NCBI RefSeq assembly: GCF_021184025.1
Contig: NZ_CP036537.1
Location: 2,666,001-2,730,000 of the forward strand
Direction of reading: 5' to 3'
Source: Rhodopseudomonas boonkerdii
Lineage (GTDB): Bacteria > Pseudomonadota > Alphaproteobacteria > Rhizobiales > Xanthobacteraceae
Length of the DNA stretch: 64,000 bases
Under the pieces are notes generated by a model. The model was not told the origin of the DNA and did not search any database. It saw only the letters and a list, made by a program, of their open reading frames with translations. The translations under genes were made by a program, and so were the position numbers. This document shows, one piece after another, positions 39,100 through 47,269 of the stretch. Positions within the stretch are counted from its first letter, which is position 1. Every line of letters begins with the position of its first letter.

Positions 39100-39552
39100 A
39101 TGCCGGCGTTTATTACTTTCGGGCGTATCCTGTTTGCGGTGATCTTCATCGCGTCGGGAGCGAGCAAGTTTCTCGATCTCGGCGTGGCGGCAGATGCGAT
39201 CTCGAACAAGGTTCTGCCCACGCTTCCTGCAGCCGTGTTGCCTTATACCGCGCAGCTCGAACAATTGGCGGGGATGGAACTGAAGCAGATCATGGCGATT
39301 GCCACAGCGGCGCTGGAACTGATCGGCGGCATCGCCATCGCACTGAATTTCGGTGCGCGCTTCTTCGCCCTCGTGATGGTGCTGTTCGTGATGGCTGCGA
39401 CGTTCTACTTCCACGACTTCTGGAATCTCGCAGGTGCCGATGCCAAGGCGCAGATGATCCACGCGCTGAAGAACCTGTCGTTGATCGGCGGGCTGTTCAT
39501 GATCGCCGGCATCGGCAAAGGGCCGCGACTGGATGCTTATGGCGAAGGGTGA
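39100..39552 (+). CDS. DoxX family membrane protein
   Basis: 150 residues with four helices. It begins MPAFITFGRILFAVIFIASG ASKF, with LELIGGIAIALNFGARFFAL in the third helix and KNLSLIGGLFMIAGIGKGPR at the end, all typical of DoxX/YphA-like proteins. Some members act in quinone-linked thiosulfate oxidation or membrane redox complexes, but most have no assigned role. GAGG precedes the ATG. A dispersed repeat follows the stop. Confidence 0.85.
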   Translation: MPAFITFGRILFAVIFIASGASKFLDLGVAADAISNKVLPTLPAAVLPYTAQLEQLAGMELKQIMAIATAALELIGGIAIALNFGARFFALVMVLFVMAATFYFHDFWNLAGADAKAQMIHALKNLSLIGGLFMIAGIGKGPRLDAYGEG

Positions 39553-39558
39553 TCGAAT

Positions 39559-39676
39559 GTAGGGCGAATGAGCGCAGCGTAATCCGCCGTTCTTCGTCCC
39601 ACGCAATCGGCAGGCGGATTACGCGGAGTTTATCATCGGGCGCGCTTCGCGCGAGCCGTTGGCTCATCCGCCCTAC
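39559..39676. repeat. Dispersed repeat, GTAGGGCGGATGAGCG family, copy 1
   Basis: Starts GTAGGGCGAATGAGCGCAGC and ends GGCTCATCCGCCCTAC, with inner words AATCCGCCGTTC and GGCGGATTACG pairing. Its last bases (CTAC) contain the stop codon of the leftward DHFR-like gene. Confidence 0.8.
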
Positions 39677-40227
39677 GAACGCCGCCATGCTGTGACGGTG
39701 ACTTCATGCTCTGCGTCCAGTATGCGCGTCTCCGCAGCCTTCAGTCCATGGCTTGCCAGCACATCGTGCGGCGATTGCGCGGGGACATTCGGAAAGCAGC
39801 CTTGTCCGTTCGGCACGATGACATCAGGTGCTTCTGACAGCCAGAACGTGTCGAAGCGATCCATGAACATGTCGAAGACGGTCGGGCCGCCGATGATCGC
39901 GATGGTGCCGCGCGAAATGTCGGCCCGCGCACAGGCCTGCTCGAATGTCGCGCCGGCGGGATTCCACAAGGTCGCCTTGGCGTTGGCCGGATCGCGCGCG
40001 ACGCCGTCGATCTGCCGTGTCAGCACGATGCGTTTGCGCTGCGGCGAGTTCGGCTGGTCCTCAAAGGAATTGCGGCCGTGCACGATCAGGCTGGTCCGAT
40101 CGAGGGCTTCATTGAAGAAGTGCTGGTCGCCGGGAAATTTCAGGCTGTCCGGCATCACGCCGCTGGCGTCGGCGAGCATGCCGTTGCCTGAAACGATCAC
40201 ATAACCTTCGAAACGCAACGCTGACAT
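39673..40227 (-). CDS. Dihydrofolate-reductase-fold family protein
   Basis: 184 residues. The DHFR/RibD-C fold is suggested by EGYVIVSGNGMLADASGVMP at the N-terminus, the SLIVHGRNSFED segment, the KRIVLTRQ strand and the nucleotide-binding IIGGPTVFDMFMDRFDTFWL. It is not a canonical FolA (no WxxPxD). A role as an NADPH-linked reductase is inferred. Its stop codon is formed by the edge of the neighbouring dispersed repeat. The deacetylase gene lies 14 bases upstream on the same strand, so the two may be cotranscribed. Confidence 0.75.
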   Translation of the reverse strand: MSALRFEGYVIVSGNGMLADASGVMPDSLKFPGDQHFFNEALDRTSLIVHGRNSFEDQPNSPQRKRIVLTRQIDGVARDPANAKATLWNPAGATFEQACARADISRGTIAIIGGPTVFDMFMDRFDTFWLSEAPDVIVPNGQGCFPNVPAQSPHDVLASHGLKAAETRILDAEHEVTVTAWRRS

Positions 40228-40241
40228 CTGCACTTGCTAGC

Positions 40242-41153
40242 TTATTCCGGGACCGTCGTCACCACACTGCTGAGCGGACGCGTGCTCACCGTCGGCAGCT
40301 TGGCATCCTTGGCGAGCGCTTCGTCATAGGATGCAATCGTCTGCACCGGCGCTTTCGCGCGCATCAGCACGACCTTGTAGCCGCCTGCTTTCAGCCGGCG
40401 CAGCAGTTCCGGCAGCGCTTCGGCGGTGGGCTTCTGGAAGTCGTGCATCAGGATGATGCCCTTGCCGAGCCTGTCGAGCTTGGTCATTACATTGGTGATG
40501 ACCTGCTCGGATTTGCGGGTCTTGAAATCGAAACTGTCGATGTCGCAGGAGAAGATCGCCATGTTGCGCTCGCCGAGATAGGTGACGATTTCGGGCGGGT
40601 GCTGCAGGGCCGGCGCGCGGAAGAAGGGGGCGGGGGCGGCGCCCAGCGCCCATTTGACGGCGCTGAACCCCTTTTCGATCTCGTCCTTGCGCTGCTGCTC
40701 GGTGAGCTTCTTGCTGGTCAGCGCGATATGCGCCCAGGTGTGGCCGCCGATGGTGTGGCCGGCAGCGGCGACCTGCTTCAGAATCTCGGGATGATAAGTG
40801 GCGTGCTTGCCGATCGGGAAGAAGACGGCGCGGACGCATTGGTCGGCCAAAGCCTTCAGCACTGCCGGCGTCGTGGTGGGCCACGGGCCGTCGTCGAAGG
40901 TGAGGACCACTTCCTTGTCGCGCAGGAAGTCGAGCTGCTTGAAATGCTCGAAGCCGAAACCGGGGCCGCCGGTGGTGTCGATCTCCACTACGCGGCTGAC
41001 GCCGAGCGCGTCGGGATTGGCGCAAGCAGGCTTCGCCGCGGTGTTCGGAGCGGGCGCCGGTGCCGGAGCTGCAGCTTTCGGCGCCTGGGCCAGTGCCTGC
41101 ATCGCCCAGAGCGACATCGCGCTCGCCAAAATCACACCTGCCGCCTTGCGCAT
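40242..41153 (-). CDS. Secreted polysaccharide deacetylase (NodB fold)
   Basis: 303 residues. A signal peptide (MRKAAGVILASAMSLWAM, cut near ALA) and an Ala/Pro linker precede a carbohydrate esterase 4 domain. Its motifs are complete: LTFDDGPWPTT, GGHTWAHIAL (the metal-binding HxxxH), FFRAPAL and ILMHDFQKPT. It should remove acetyl groups from peptidoglycan or an exported polysaccharide. The ATG at 41153 fits the signal peptide; the frame continues 25 codons upstream. A TTGACA about 115 bases upstream could be its own -35 box, though no good -10 follows. A possible SOS promoter lies about 580 bases upstream. Confidence 0.9.
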   Translation of the reverse strand: MRKAAGVILASAMSLWAMQALAQAPKAAAPAPAPAPNTAAKPACANPDALGVSRVVEIDTTGGPGFGFEHFKQLDFLRDKEVVLTFDDGPWPTTTPAVLKALADQCVRAVFFPIGKHATYHPEILKQVAAAGHTIGGHTWAHIALTSKKLTEQQRKDEIEKGFSAVKWALGAAPAPFFRAPALQHPPEIVTYLGERNMAIFSCDIDSFDFKTRKSEQVITNVMTKLDRLGKGIILMHDFQKPTAEALPELLRRLKAGGYKVVLMRAKAPVQTIASYDEALAKDAKLPTVSTRPLSSVVTTVPE

Positions 41154-41321
41154 GACGTCCCCCGTGCAACGTTCCGGCCGAGAATAGGCTGGCGACAAGT
41201 CTAGCGTGATTTTCTGCGTTGGGGTCATGGGACGAGCCTTTTCCCCAGCGTGTTGGAATGGATGTGAATGTCAAACAGCCACGTCCTTCCCGAGATCATG
41301 AGGCCTCATTCTCGCGGCGCT

Positions 41322-41737
41322 TGCGCGTCCGAGGTGTGAGCAGGTCTCCCCTCGAAGACATGAGGGGAGGCGGCACGCCGCAAGGCGCGTGGGGGTGGGA
41401 CTGACGCGATCGGTTCGCACTGGATCGCCAGTGCTGGCCGGCCGCGCAACGCCTGACGGCGTGCCACCGCGGGACTTTTGGCTGGAGGACCGCTCTGTCG
41501 CACACCGGCACGTCCCTTACTCCTTGCCGCAGCAAGTTTCCGAGCCGCTGATCCCGACGGATTTCTCCGCCGTTCGCCTGTGCCGTCGCAGCCGACCTAT
41601 CGGCTCCCCCTCGTAATGGGGAGGGACGGTGACCCCCGGCCTCCCGAGTCCTGCTTGCGAGGCAGGCCGCGGGCTCCGCATCCTGTCCCGCTCAAAGAAC
41701 GCCTCATGAGAGCGCCCCCCGCGAACAAGACGGCTGG
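41322..41737 (-). ncRNA. Candidate structured transcript read leftward from the LexA-box promoter
   Basis: Hairpins seen directly: an 8-bp stem CTCCCCTC/GAGGGGAG (41346-41353 with 41362-41369); a 9-bp distant pairing GGCACGCCG/CGGCGTGCC (41372-41380 with 41457-41465) enclosing CACTGG/CCAGTG (41418-41423 with 41428-41433); CTCCCC/GGGGAG (41604-41609 with 41618-41623); and CCTGC/GCAGG (41650-41654 with 41662-41666). Nested stems suggest a folded RNA. A 54-codon leftward frame (MRSPRPASQAG...) exists but looks non-protein-like. The 3' end is not defined by a T-run. It may instead be a dispersed repeat or a long leader of the deacetylase gene. Confidence 0.35.
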
Positions 41738-41782
41738 GATATAGGGCAATGAGAGGAATATTGTCAAGAACAAAGTGAGAAC
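41738..41782 (-). promoter_or_regulatory. LexA (SOS) box overlapping a strong leftward sigma70-type promoter
   Basis: On the plus strand GAAC (41768-41771), seven bases, GAAC (41779-41782): the exact direct repeat bound by alphaproteobacterial LexA. Read leftward it is GTTC-N7-GTTC, and the second GTTC touches a perfect TTGACA. Seventeen bases on is CTATAT (or TATATC with an 18-base spacer). Repressor site and -35 box adjoin, the arrangement expected for an SOS-repressed promoter. Transcription would start near 41731 and go left. Confidence 0.6.
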
Positions 41783-41796
41783 ATTTTATCGCGACC

Positions 41797-41902
41797 GTAG
41801 GATGGGTAGAGCGGAGCGAAACCCATCAATCCCGTCGATGCCTCACGCTCCGCCGATGGGTTTCGCTCCAGCGCTGCCGCGCCTTCGCTCTACCCATCCT
41901 AC
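41797..41902. repeat. Dispersed inverted repeat, GTAGGATGGGTAGAGC type
   Basis: Outer arms GTAGGATGGGTAGAGCG and CGCTCTACCCATCCTAC are a near-perfect inverted repeat of about 17 bases. Inner arms GAGCGAAACCCATC and GATGGGTTTCGCTC also pair. It is a self-contained palindromic element between the SOS promoter and glyA, related in style to the GTAGGGCGGATG family. Confidence 0.8.
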
Positions 41903-42084
41903 GCGCCCGCGCAGCGATCTTGTTTTGCGATCGCCGCATGTTTGCCGGGCCGGCTAAATCTGGTCTCGCCCCGGCAAATCCTTGGACGAGGCGGCCAGAT
42001 ATGGTATCCCGACGCAGTTCCTGCCCACCACCCGAGACCGCTCGCGCTCCGCCATTCTGGCCGCGGCGGTGGAGATATGCCCTG

Positions 42085-43374
42085 ATGACCAGTTCGGCCC
42101 GTAACGCCTCGTTCTTCACCGCCTCGCTCACGCAGGCCGATCCGGAAATCGCAGCCGCGATCAAGGGGGAACTTGGCCGCCAGCGCCATGAGATCGAGCT
42201 GATCGCCTCGGAAAACATCGTCAGCCGCGCCGTGCTGGAGGCGCAGGGCTCGGTGATGACCAACAAATATGCCGAGGGCTATCCGGGCGCGCGCTACTAT
42301 GGCGGCTGCGAATTCGTCGATGTCGCCGAGAATCTCGCCATCGAGCGCGCCAAGCAGCTGTTCGGCGCCCAGTTCGCGAACGTCCAGCCGAATTCCGGCA
42401 GCCAGATGAACCAGGCCGTGTTCCTGGCGCTGCTGCAGCCGGGCGATACCTTCATGGGCCTCGACCTCGCGGCCGGCGGCCATCTGACGCACGGTTCGCC
42501 CGTCAACATGTCCGGCAAGTGGTTCAAGCCGGCGCATTACACCGTGCGCCAGGACGACCAGATCCTCGACATGGATGCCATCGCCAAACAGGCGGAAGAG
42601 GTGAAGCCGAAGCTGATCATCGCCGGCGGCTCCGCCTATTCGCGCGCCTGGGACTTCAAGCGTTTTCGCGAGATCGCCGACAGCGTCGGTGCCTATCTGC
42701 TCGTCGACATGGCCCACTTCGCCGGTCTCGTCGCCGGCGGCGTGCATGAATCGCCGGTGCCGCATGCGCATGTCACCACCACGACCACGCACAAGTCGCT
42801 GCGCGGCCCGCGCGGCGGCCTGATTCTCACCAATGACGAAGCGCTGCACAAGAAGCTGAACTCGGCGATCTTCCCGGGTCTGCAGGGCGGCCCCTTGATG
42901 CATGTGATCGCGGCCAAGGCGGTGGCCTTTAAGGAAGCGCTGCAGCCGGAGTTCAAGACCTACGCGGCCAACGTCGTCGCCAATGCCAAGGCGCTGGCCG
43001 AGACGCTGAAGTCGCAGGGTTTTGACATTGTTTCGGGCGGCACCGACAACCATCTGATGCTGGTGGACCTGCGGCCGAAGGGCCTCAAGGGCAATGTATC
43101 GGAGAAGGCGCTGGTTCGCGCTGGCCTGACCTGCAACAAGAACGGCGTGCCGTTCGATCCGGAAAAGCCGTGGGTCACCTCGGGCATCCGTCTCGGCACC
43201 CCCGCTGCGACCACCCGTGGCTTCGGCACCGAAGAGTTCAAGCAGGCCGGCGAGTTCATAGCCGAGGTGCTGAGCGCCGTGGCGCAGTCCGGCGACGGCA
43301 GTGCGCCGCTGGTCGAAGCGGCTGTTAAGGAAAAGGTGAAGGCGCTGACGGATCGTTTCCCGATCTATCAGTAA
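42085..43374 (+). CDS. glyA: Serine hydroxymethyltransferase
   Basis: 429 residues. The PLP enzyme converts serine and tetrahydrofolate to glycine and methylene-tetrahydrofolate, the main one-carbon source. Family signatures include [36 protein letters not shown], and the PLP lysine K237 in [14 protein letters not shown]. The chosen ATG has GGAG 10 bases upstream and gives the normal N-terminus; the frame stays open for 55 codons before it. It heads the run to nrdR and the riboflavin genes. Confidence 0.96.
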   Translation: MTSSARNASFFTASLTQADPEIAAAIKGELGRQRHEIELIASENIVSRAVLEAQGSVMTNKYAEGYPGARYYGGCEFVDVAENLAIERAKQLFGAQFANVQPNSGSQMNQAVFLALLQPGDTFMGLDLAAGGHLTHGSPVNMSGKWFKPAHYTVRQDDQILDMDAIAKQAEEVKPKLIIAGGSAYSRAWDFKRFREIADSVGAYLLVDMAHFAGLVAGGVHESPVPHAHVTTTTTHKSLRGPRGGLILTNDEALHKKLNSAIFPGLQGGPLMHVIAAKAVAFKEALQPEFKTYAANVVANAKALAETLKSQGFDIVSGGTDNHLMLVDLRPKGLKGNVSEKALVRAGLTCNKNGVPFDPEKPWVTSGIRLGTPAATTRGFGTEEFKQAGEFIAEVLSAVAQSGDGSAPLVEAAVKEKVKALTDRFPIYQ

Positions 43375-43392
43375 GGAAAGTCGTTTATTGCC

Positions 43393-43495
43393 GTCATTGC
43401 GAGCCCTGACGAATTGCGGAGCAATTCGTTTGGGCGAAGCAATCCAGAAGGTCAAGAAAACTGGATTGCTTCGTCGCTTCGCTCCTCGCAATGAC
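43393..43495. repeat. Dispersed inverted repeat, GTCATTGCGAG type
   Basis: Starts GTCATTGCGAGCCCTGACGA and ends GCTCCTCGCAATGAC. Inner arms GCGAAGCAATCCAG and CTGGATTGCTTCGTCG pair well. It fills the glyA-nrdR gap almost entirely and leaves only about 14 bases before the nrdR start, so it would be part of any glyA-nrdR transcript. Confidence 0.8.
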
Positions 43496-43509
43496 GAGAG
43501 GATAGGTTC

Positions 43510-44007
43510 ATGCGCTGCCCGAACTGCAACAGCCTCGATACGCAGGTGAAGGACTCGCGGCCCACCGAAGACTCGTCGGTCATCCGCAGGCGGCGCGTGT
43601 GCATCGCCTGCAATTTCCGCTTCACCACCTTCGAGCGCGTGCAGCTGCGTGAGCTCACGGTGATCAAGCGCAACGGACGCCGGGTGCCGTTCGATCGCGA
43701 CAAGCTGGTGCGCTCGCTGCAGATTTCGTTGCGCAAGCGTCCTGTCGATCCGGAAAAGGTCGAGACCATGGTGTCGGCCATCGTGCGCGAGCTGGAGAGC
43801 GGCGGCGAGGCGGAGATTTCGTCCGAGGCGATCGGCGAGATCGTGATGGAGCATCTGCGCGTTCTCGACGACGTCGCCTATGTCCGCTTTGCCTCGGTGT
43901 ATCGCGATTTTCGCGAGGCGAAGGATTTCCAGGCGTTGCTCGGTGAGCTCCACACCGATGACGCAGTTCTTGATGAAAATGGACAGCCCACGGCCGCAGG
44001 AAAATGA
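43510..44007 (+). CDS. nrdR: Transcriptional repressor NrdR
   Basis: 165 residues. An N-terminal zinc ribbon (MRCPNCNS and CIACNFRF supply four cysteines) is followed by an ATP-cone ([39 protein letters not shown]). NrdR senses ATP/dATP and represses ribonucleotide reductase genes at NrdR boxes. Its stop overlaps the ribD start (ATGA), so ribD translation is coupled to it. The short distance to glyA suggests cotranscription through the repeat. Confidence 0.96.
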   Translation: MRCPNCNSLDTQVKDSRPTEDSSVIRRRRVCIACNFRFTTFERVQLRELTVIKRNGRRVPFDRDKLVRSLQISLRKRPVDPEKVETMVSAIVRELESGGEAEISSEAIGEIVMEHLRVLDDVAYVRFASVYRDFREAKDFQALLGELHTDDAVLDENGQPTAAGK

Positions 44008-45164
44008 TCTTCCGTATCCTGGAAGACCAGCATCGCGAAAAACTCGCCGCCGCCAAGGCCGAGGATCTCCGCTACATGCAGCTTGCGCTGACGCTGGGCC
44101 GCCGCGGGCAGGGGCGGACATGGCCGAACCCCGCTGTCGGTGCCGTCGTCGTGAAGGACGGCGTGATTCTCGGCCGCGGCTGGACGCAGCCGGGCGGCCG
44201 GCCGCATGCGGAGCCGGTGGCGCTGGCGCAGGCCGGTGAAGTCGCACGCGGGGCGACGCTTTATGTCACGCTGGAGCCATGCTCGCATTTTGGCAAATCG
44301 CCGCCTTGTGCGGATGCCATCGCCGCTGCCGGCATCGCGCGCGTCGTCGCGGCGGTCGAGGATCCCAATCCCGAAGTTGCCGGGCAGGGCCACGCACGGC
44401 TGCGTGCGGCGGGGATCAAGGTCGATGTCGGCCTCTGCGCCGAGGAAGCGGCGCGCGATCACGCCGGGCACTTCCGCCGCATCCGTGACAAGCGCCCGCA
44501 TGTGGTGCTGAAGCTCGCGGTTTCGCCGGACGGGAAAATCGCGGCCGCCGGGCACAAGCCCGTCGCCGTGACGGGCGAGCGGGTTCGCTCGCGCGTGCAT
44601 CTGTTGCGCGCGCAATGCGACGCGATCCTTGTCGGCATCGGCACCGTCATCGCCGACGATCCGGAACTGACATGCCGCCTGCCGGGCATGATGAAACGCT
44701 CGCCGGTGCGTGTGGTGCTCGATCGTGCGCTGCGCATCTCAGGCAACAGCAAGCTGGTTCATTCCGCCCGCACGGTACCGCTCTGGGTGATGACGTCGGA
44801 TATCGCCGAGGCGCCGGCCGCGATGGCGCTCGGCGCCGCAGGTGCGCAGGTGCTGCGTGTGCCGGCGGTGACATCGCCGTTGCCGGGGCTGGATTTATCG
44901 GCGGTGCTGCATAGCTTGGCCGGGAAGGGCATCACCCGGCTGCTGGTGGAGGGCGGCGCGAAGATCGCGTCGTCTTTCGTGAGCGCCGGCCTCGTCGATG
45001 AAATCTGGCTGTTTCAAGGGCCGAACGAGATCGGCGAAGGCGGTGTCAACGCGCTGGACGCATTGCCGCTGAGCGCGATCACCGGGTCGCCGGGGTTCAA
45101 GGTGCGTGCTAGCGAGACGATCGAGAACGATACGCTCACGATTTATGAGCGCGCCACGGTTTAG
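44004..45164 (+). CDS. ribD: Bifunctional riboflavin deaminase/reductase RibD
   Basis: 386 residues. The N-terminal deaminase has zinc ligands in [11 protein letters not shown] and [17 protein letters not shown]. The C-terminal reductase (from about 165: [17 protein letters not shown]) has a nucleotide site near [16 protein letters not shown]. It carries out the second and third steps of riboflavin synthesis from GTP. Its ATG overlaps the nrdR stop by 4 bases. The long N-terminal leader ([20 protein letters not shown]) is about 25 residues longer than usual; a start at [11 protein letters not shown] is possible. Confidence 0.93.
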   Translation: MIFRILEDQHREKLAAAKAEDLRYMQLALTLGRRGQGRTWPNPAVGAVVVKDGVILGRGWTQPGGRPHAEPVALAQAGEVARGATLYVTLEPCSHFGKSPPCADAIAAAGIARVVAAVEDPNPEVAGQGHARLRAAGIKVDVGLCAEEAARDHAGHFRRIRDKRPHVVLKLAVSPDGKIAAAGHKPVAVTGERVRSRVHLLRAQCDAILVGIGTVIADDPELTCRLPGMMKRSPVRVVLDRALRISGNSKLVHSARTVPLWVMTSDIAEAPAAMALGAAGAQVLRVPAVTSPLPGLDLSAVLHSLAGKGITRLLVEGGAKIASSFVSAGLVDEIWLFQGPNEIGEGGVNALDALPLSAITGSPGFKVRASETIENDTLTIYERATV

Positions 45165-45170
45165 CTGTGC

Positions 45171-45285
45171 CCCTCATGGTGAGGAGGCGCTTCTTCAGCG
45201 CCGTCTCGAACCATGAGATGGCTGGGCGCGGCGCTTGCCGCCATCCTTCGAGACGCGACCAAGTGGTCGCTCCTCAGGATGAGGG
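45171..45285. repeat. Dispersed inverted repeat, CTCATGGTGAGG family, copy 2
   Basis: CCCTCATGGTGAGGAGGCGC, CGTCTCGAACCATGAGATGG, CATCCTTCGAGACGCG and CTCCTCAGGATGAGGG occur in that order between ribD and ribE. The words pair as two adjacent hairpins. It begins 6 bases after the ribD stop and ends about 30 bases before ribE. Confidence 0.8.
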
Positions 45286-45316
45286 CAGGGTGATTTGAGG
45301 TAAGAAAGAGACATTC

Positions 45317-45928
45317 ATGTTTACCGGCATTGTCACCGATATCGGCGAGATCGAAAGCCTGAGGCCAGTGGCGCAGGGCCAGCTGCACCGGCTGCGCATT
45401 CTCTGCGACTACGACCAGACCACCATCGCCGATGGCGCCTCGATCGCTCATAACGGCGTCTGTCTCACGGTGGTTTCCTCGGGCGTCGCGAACGGCAAGA
45501 CCTGGTTCGATGTCGATGCCGCGGCGGAGACGCTGGCGCTGACCACGGCCAAACACTGGCAGGTCGGAACCAGGCTCAATCTGGAACGCGCGCTGAAGAT
45601 CGGCGACGAACTCGGCGGCCATATCGTCGCCGGCCACGTCGACGGTATCGCCACCATCGTGTCGCGCGAGAATCTGCCCGATATGGCGCGGATCACCTTC
45701 CGCACCACGCGGGAACTGGCGAAATTCATCGCCACCAAGGGCTCGGTCACACTGGATGGCGTGTCGCTGACGGTGAACACGGTGTCGGACGTGGAGTTCG
45801 CCGTGCTGATCATTCCGCACACGCTGAGCGTCACCACGCTGGGCGAGAGCTGGCAGGCGGGTACCGAGGTCAATATTGAAGTAGACCTGATGGCCCGCTA
45901 TGCGGCGCGGCTGGCGGAGATGGCGTGA
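45317..45928 (+). CDS. ribE: Riboflavin synthase alpha subunit
   Basis: 203 residues made of two similar lumazine-binding barrels. The first begins MFTGIVTDIGEIESL and contains SIAHNGVCLTVVS; the second begins LGGHIVAGHVDGIATIV and contains GSVTLDGVSLTVNTV. The enzyme dismutates two lumazines into riboflavin. Family length is about 200. AAGAAAGAGA lies before the ATG. It lies between two dispersed repeats in the riboflavin run. Confidence 0.95.
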   Translation: MFTGIVTDIGEIESLRPVAQGQLHRLRILCDYDQTTIADGASIAHNGVCLTVVSSGVANGKTWFDVDAAAETLALTTAKHWQVGTRLNLERALKIGDELGGHIVAGHVDGIATIVSRENLPDMARITFRTTRELAKFIATKGSVTLDGVSLTVNTVSDVEFAVLIIPHTLSVTTLGESWQAGTEVNIEVDLMARYAARLAEMA

Positions 45929-45930
45929 CC

Positions 45931-46018
45931 GTAGGGCGGATGAGCGTAGCGTCATCCGCCGGCCGAGCTCAAAGCGGAAACTCCGCGGCGGATTACGGCT
46001 TCGCCTCATCCGCCCTAC
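45931..46018. repeat. Dispersed repeat, GTAGGGCGGATGAGCG family, copy 2
   Basis: Outer arms GTAGGGCGGATGAGCG and CGCCTCATCCGCCCTAC, inner arms GTCATCCGCCGG and GGCGGATTACGG. It starts 2 bases after the ribE stop and precedes ribH by about 80 bases. Confidence 0.85.
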
Positions 46019-46100
46019 GGCTATAAGTGCTTGGAATCCCAACTTATGCGGCCTAAAAGGCTGCCCGAATGTAAGTCACTACTGACTGGAACGAGACCCG

Positions 46101-46592
46101 ATGGCCGACCCGCGACGTGCCCCCCTGAAGGACCAGACCGACATCACCGGCGCCCATGCGCTGATCGTCGAGGCCCGGTTTTACGACGATATCCAGGACG
46201 CCATGCTGGAGGCCGCTATTGCCGAGCTGAAAGCAGCCGGCGTCTCCCATGACGTTCTTACCGTGCCGGGCGCGCTGGAAATCCCCGCCGCCATCGCCAT
46301 TGCGGTGGATGCTGCCGAAAAGAACGGCAAGCCGTATGACTGCGCAGTGGCGCTGGGCTGCGTGGTGCGCGGCGATACCATCCATTTCGAGATCGTTTCC
46401 ATCGAGTCCTCGCGCGCGCTGATGGACTATGCGGTGCGCCAGCAGTTCCCGCTCGGCAACGGCATCATCACCGTCAACACCGAGGAACAGGCCTGGGCCC
46501 GCGCGAAAGCCTCCGAACTGAACAAGGGCGGCGATGCCGCGCGTGCCGCTCTGGCGATGCTGCGCATCAAGCGCCGTATGGCGAAGGCGTAA
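46101..46592 (+). CDS. ribH: 6,7-dimethyl-8-ribityllumazine synthase
   Basis: 163 residues. It condenses the RibD product with dihydroxybutanone phosphate. Visible: [12 protein letters not shown] at the start, [32 protein letters not shown] (with the catalytic His) and [19 protein letters not shown]. The 5' leader has no FMN riboswitch that I can recognise. nusB begins 6 bases downstream. Confidence 0.96.
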   Translation: MADPRRAPLKDQTDITGAHALIVEARFYDDIQDAMLEAAIAELKAAGVSHDVLTVPGALEIPAAIAIAVDAAEKNGKPYDCAVALGCVVRGDTIHFEIVSIESSRALMDYAVRQQFPLGNGIITVNTEEQAWARAKASELNKGGDAARAALAMLRIKRRMAKA

Positions 46593-46598
46593 GCGACG

Positions 46599-47090
46599 AT
46601 GGCGGAGTTCAGGAAGCCGGAGCCCAAAGGCGACCGCAAGGCCAACCGGCGCGGCGCGGCTCGGCTCGCAGCCGTGCAGGCGCTGTACCAGATGGATGTT
46701 GGCGGCACCGGCATCAATGAAGTGCTGGCTGAGTTCGAGAGCTTCTGGATCGGCAGCGAGGTCGAGGGCGAGCAGTATCTGCCGGCCGAGGGCGCGTTCT
46801 TCCGCGACGTCGTGTCCGGCGTGCTGCGCGACCAGAAGCAGCTCGATCCCCTGATCGACGACGTGCTGTCGCGTGGCTGGCCGCTGGCCCGCGTCGAGGC
46901 GATTCTTCGCGCGGTCATGCGGGCCGGGGCCTATGAGCTGCAGCATCGCAAGGACATTCCGGGCCGCGTCATCGTGTCGGAATATGTCGATGTGGCGCAT
47001 GCGTTCGTGGAGCGCGACGAGACCGGCATGGTGAATGCGGTGTTGGACCAGATCGGGCGGCAGTATCGGCCGGATGAGTTCGCGCGCTGA
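46599..47090 (+). CDS. nusB: Transcription antitermination protein NusB
   Basis: 163 residues, all helical. The RNA- and NusE-binding protein of rRNA antitermination. Signatures: RRGAARLAAVQALYQMDVGG near the start, DPLIDDVLSRGWPLARVEAI and ILRAVMRAGAYELQH, VIVSEYVDVAHAFVE, and GMVNAVLDQIGRQYR at the end. It sits 6 bases after ribH, the widespread ribH-nusB pairing. Confidence 0.95.
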   Translation: MAEFRKPEPKGDRKANRRGAARLAAVQALYQMDVGGTGINEVLAEFESFWIGSEVEGEQYLPAEGAFFRDVVSGVLRDQKQLDPLIDDVLSRGWPLARVEAILRAVMRAGAYELQHRKDIPGRVIVSEYVDVAHAFVERDETGMVNAVLDQIGRQYRPDEFAR

Positions 47091-47103
47091 CATAACGCCG
47101 TCC

Positions 47104-47235
47104 CCCTCATGGTGAGGAGGCGCGTAGCGCCGTCTCGAACCATGAGATGGCCGGGCTCTGAGCGTGCGGCCATCCCTTGCGAATGGCTATGCCATTCGCT
47201 GGGAGACGCCGCTGCGCGGCTCCTCAGGATGAGGG
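47104..47235. repeat. Dispersed inverted repeat, CTCATGGTGAGG family, copy 3
   Basis: Same order of words as the copy before ribE: CCTCATGGTGAGGAGGCGCG, CGTCTCGAACCATGAGATGG, and CGGCTCCTCAGGATGAGGG at the end, with a slightly longer centre. It fills most of the nusB-thiL gap. Confidence 0.8.
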
Positions 47236-47269
47236 ACGGAGTGTTGGGCTCCAGTCAGAGAGGGCTATC

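Larger units (their letters stand above)
41154..42084. other. 0.93-kb gene-free region between the deacetylase gene and glyA
   Basis: The longest gap in the window. From left to right it holds a short deacetylase leader, about 400 bases of hairpin-rich GC sequence, a leftward LexA-box promoter, a GTAGGATGGGTAGAGC inverted repeat, and the glyA leader. Short open frames on both strands (up to 88 codons) overlap one another and show no recognisable family, so I do not call a gene. Confidence 0.7.

Noticed and set aside
41478..41744. 88-codon rightward frame in the gene-free region
   Set aside because: Arg/Pro/Leu-rich without family resemblance, overlaps other frames and the hairpin block; no ribosome-binding site.
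41899..44247. 782-codon leftward frame across glyA and nrdR
   Set aside because: Antisense to two well-supported genes and to the repeat between them.
45260..45316. GGGCAGGGTGATTT before ribE resembles part of an FMN riboswitch
   Set aside because: The words belong to the end of a dispersed repeat (CAGGATGAGGG), and none of the other conserved FMN-element stems are present.
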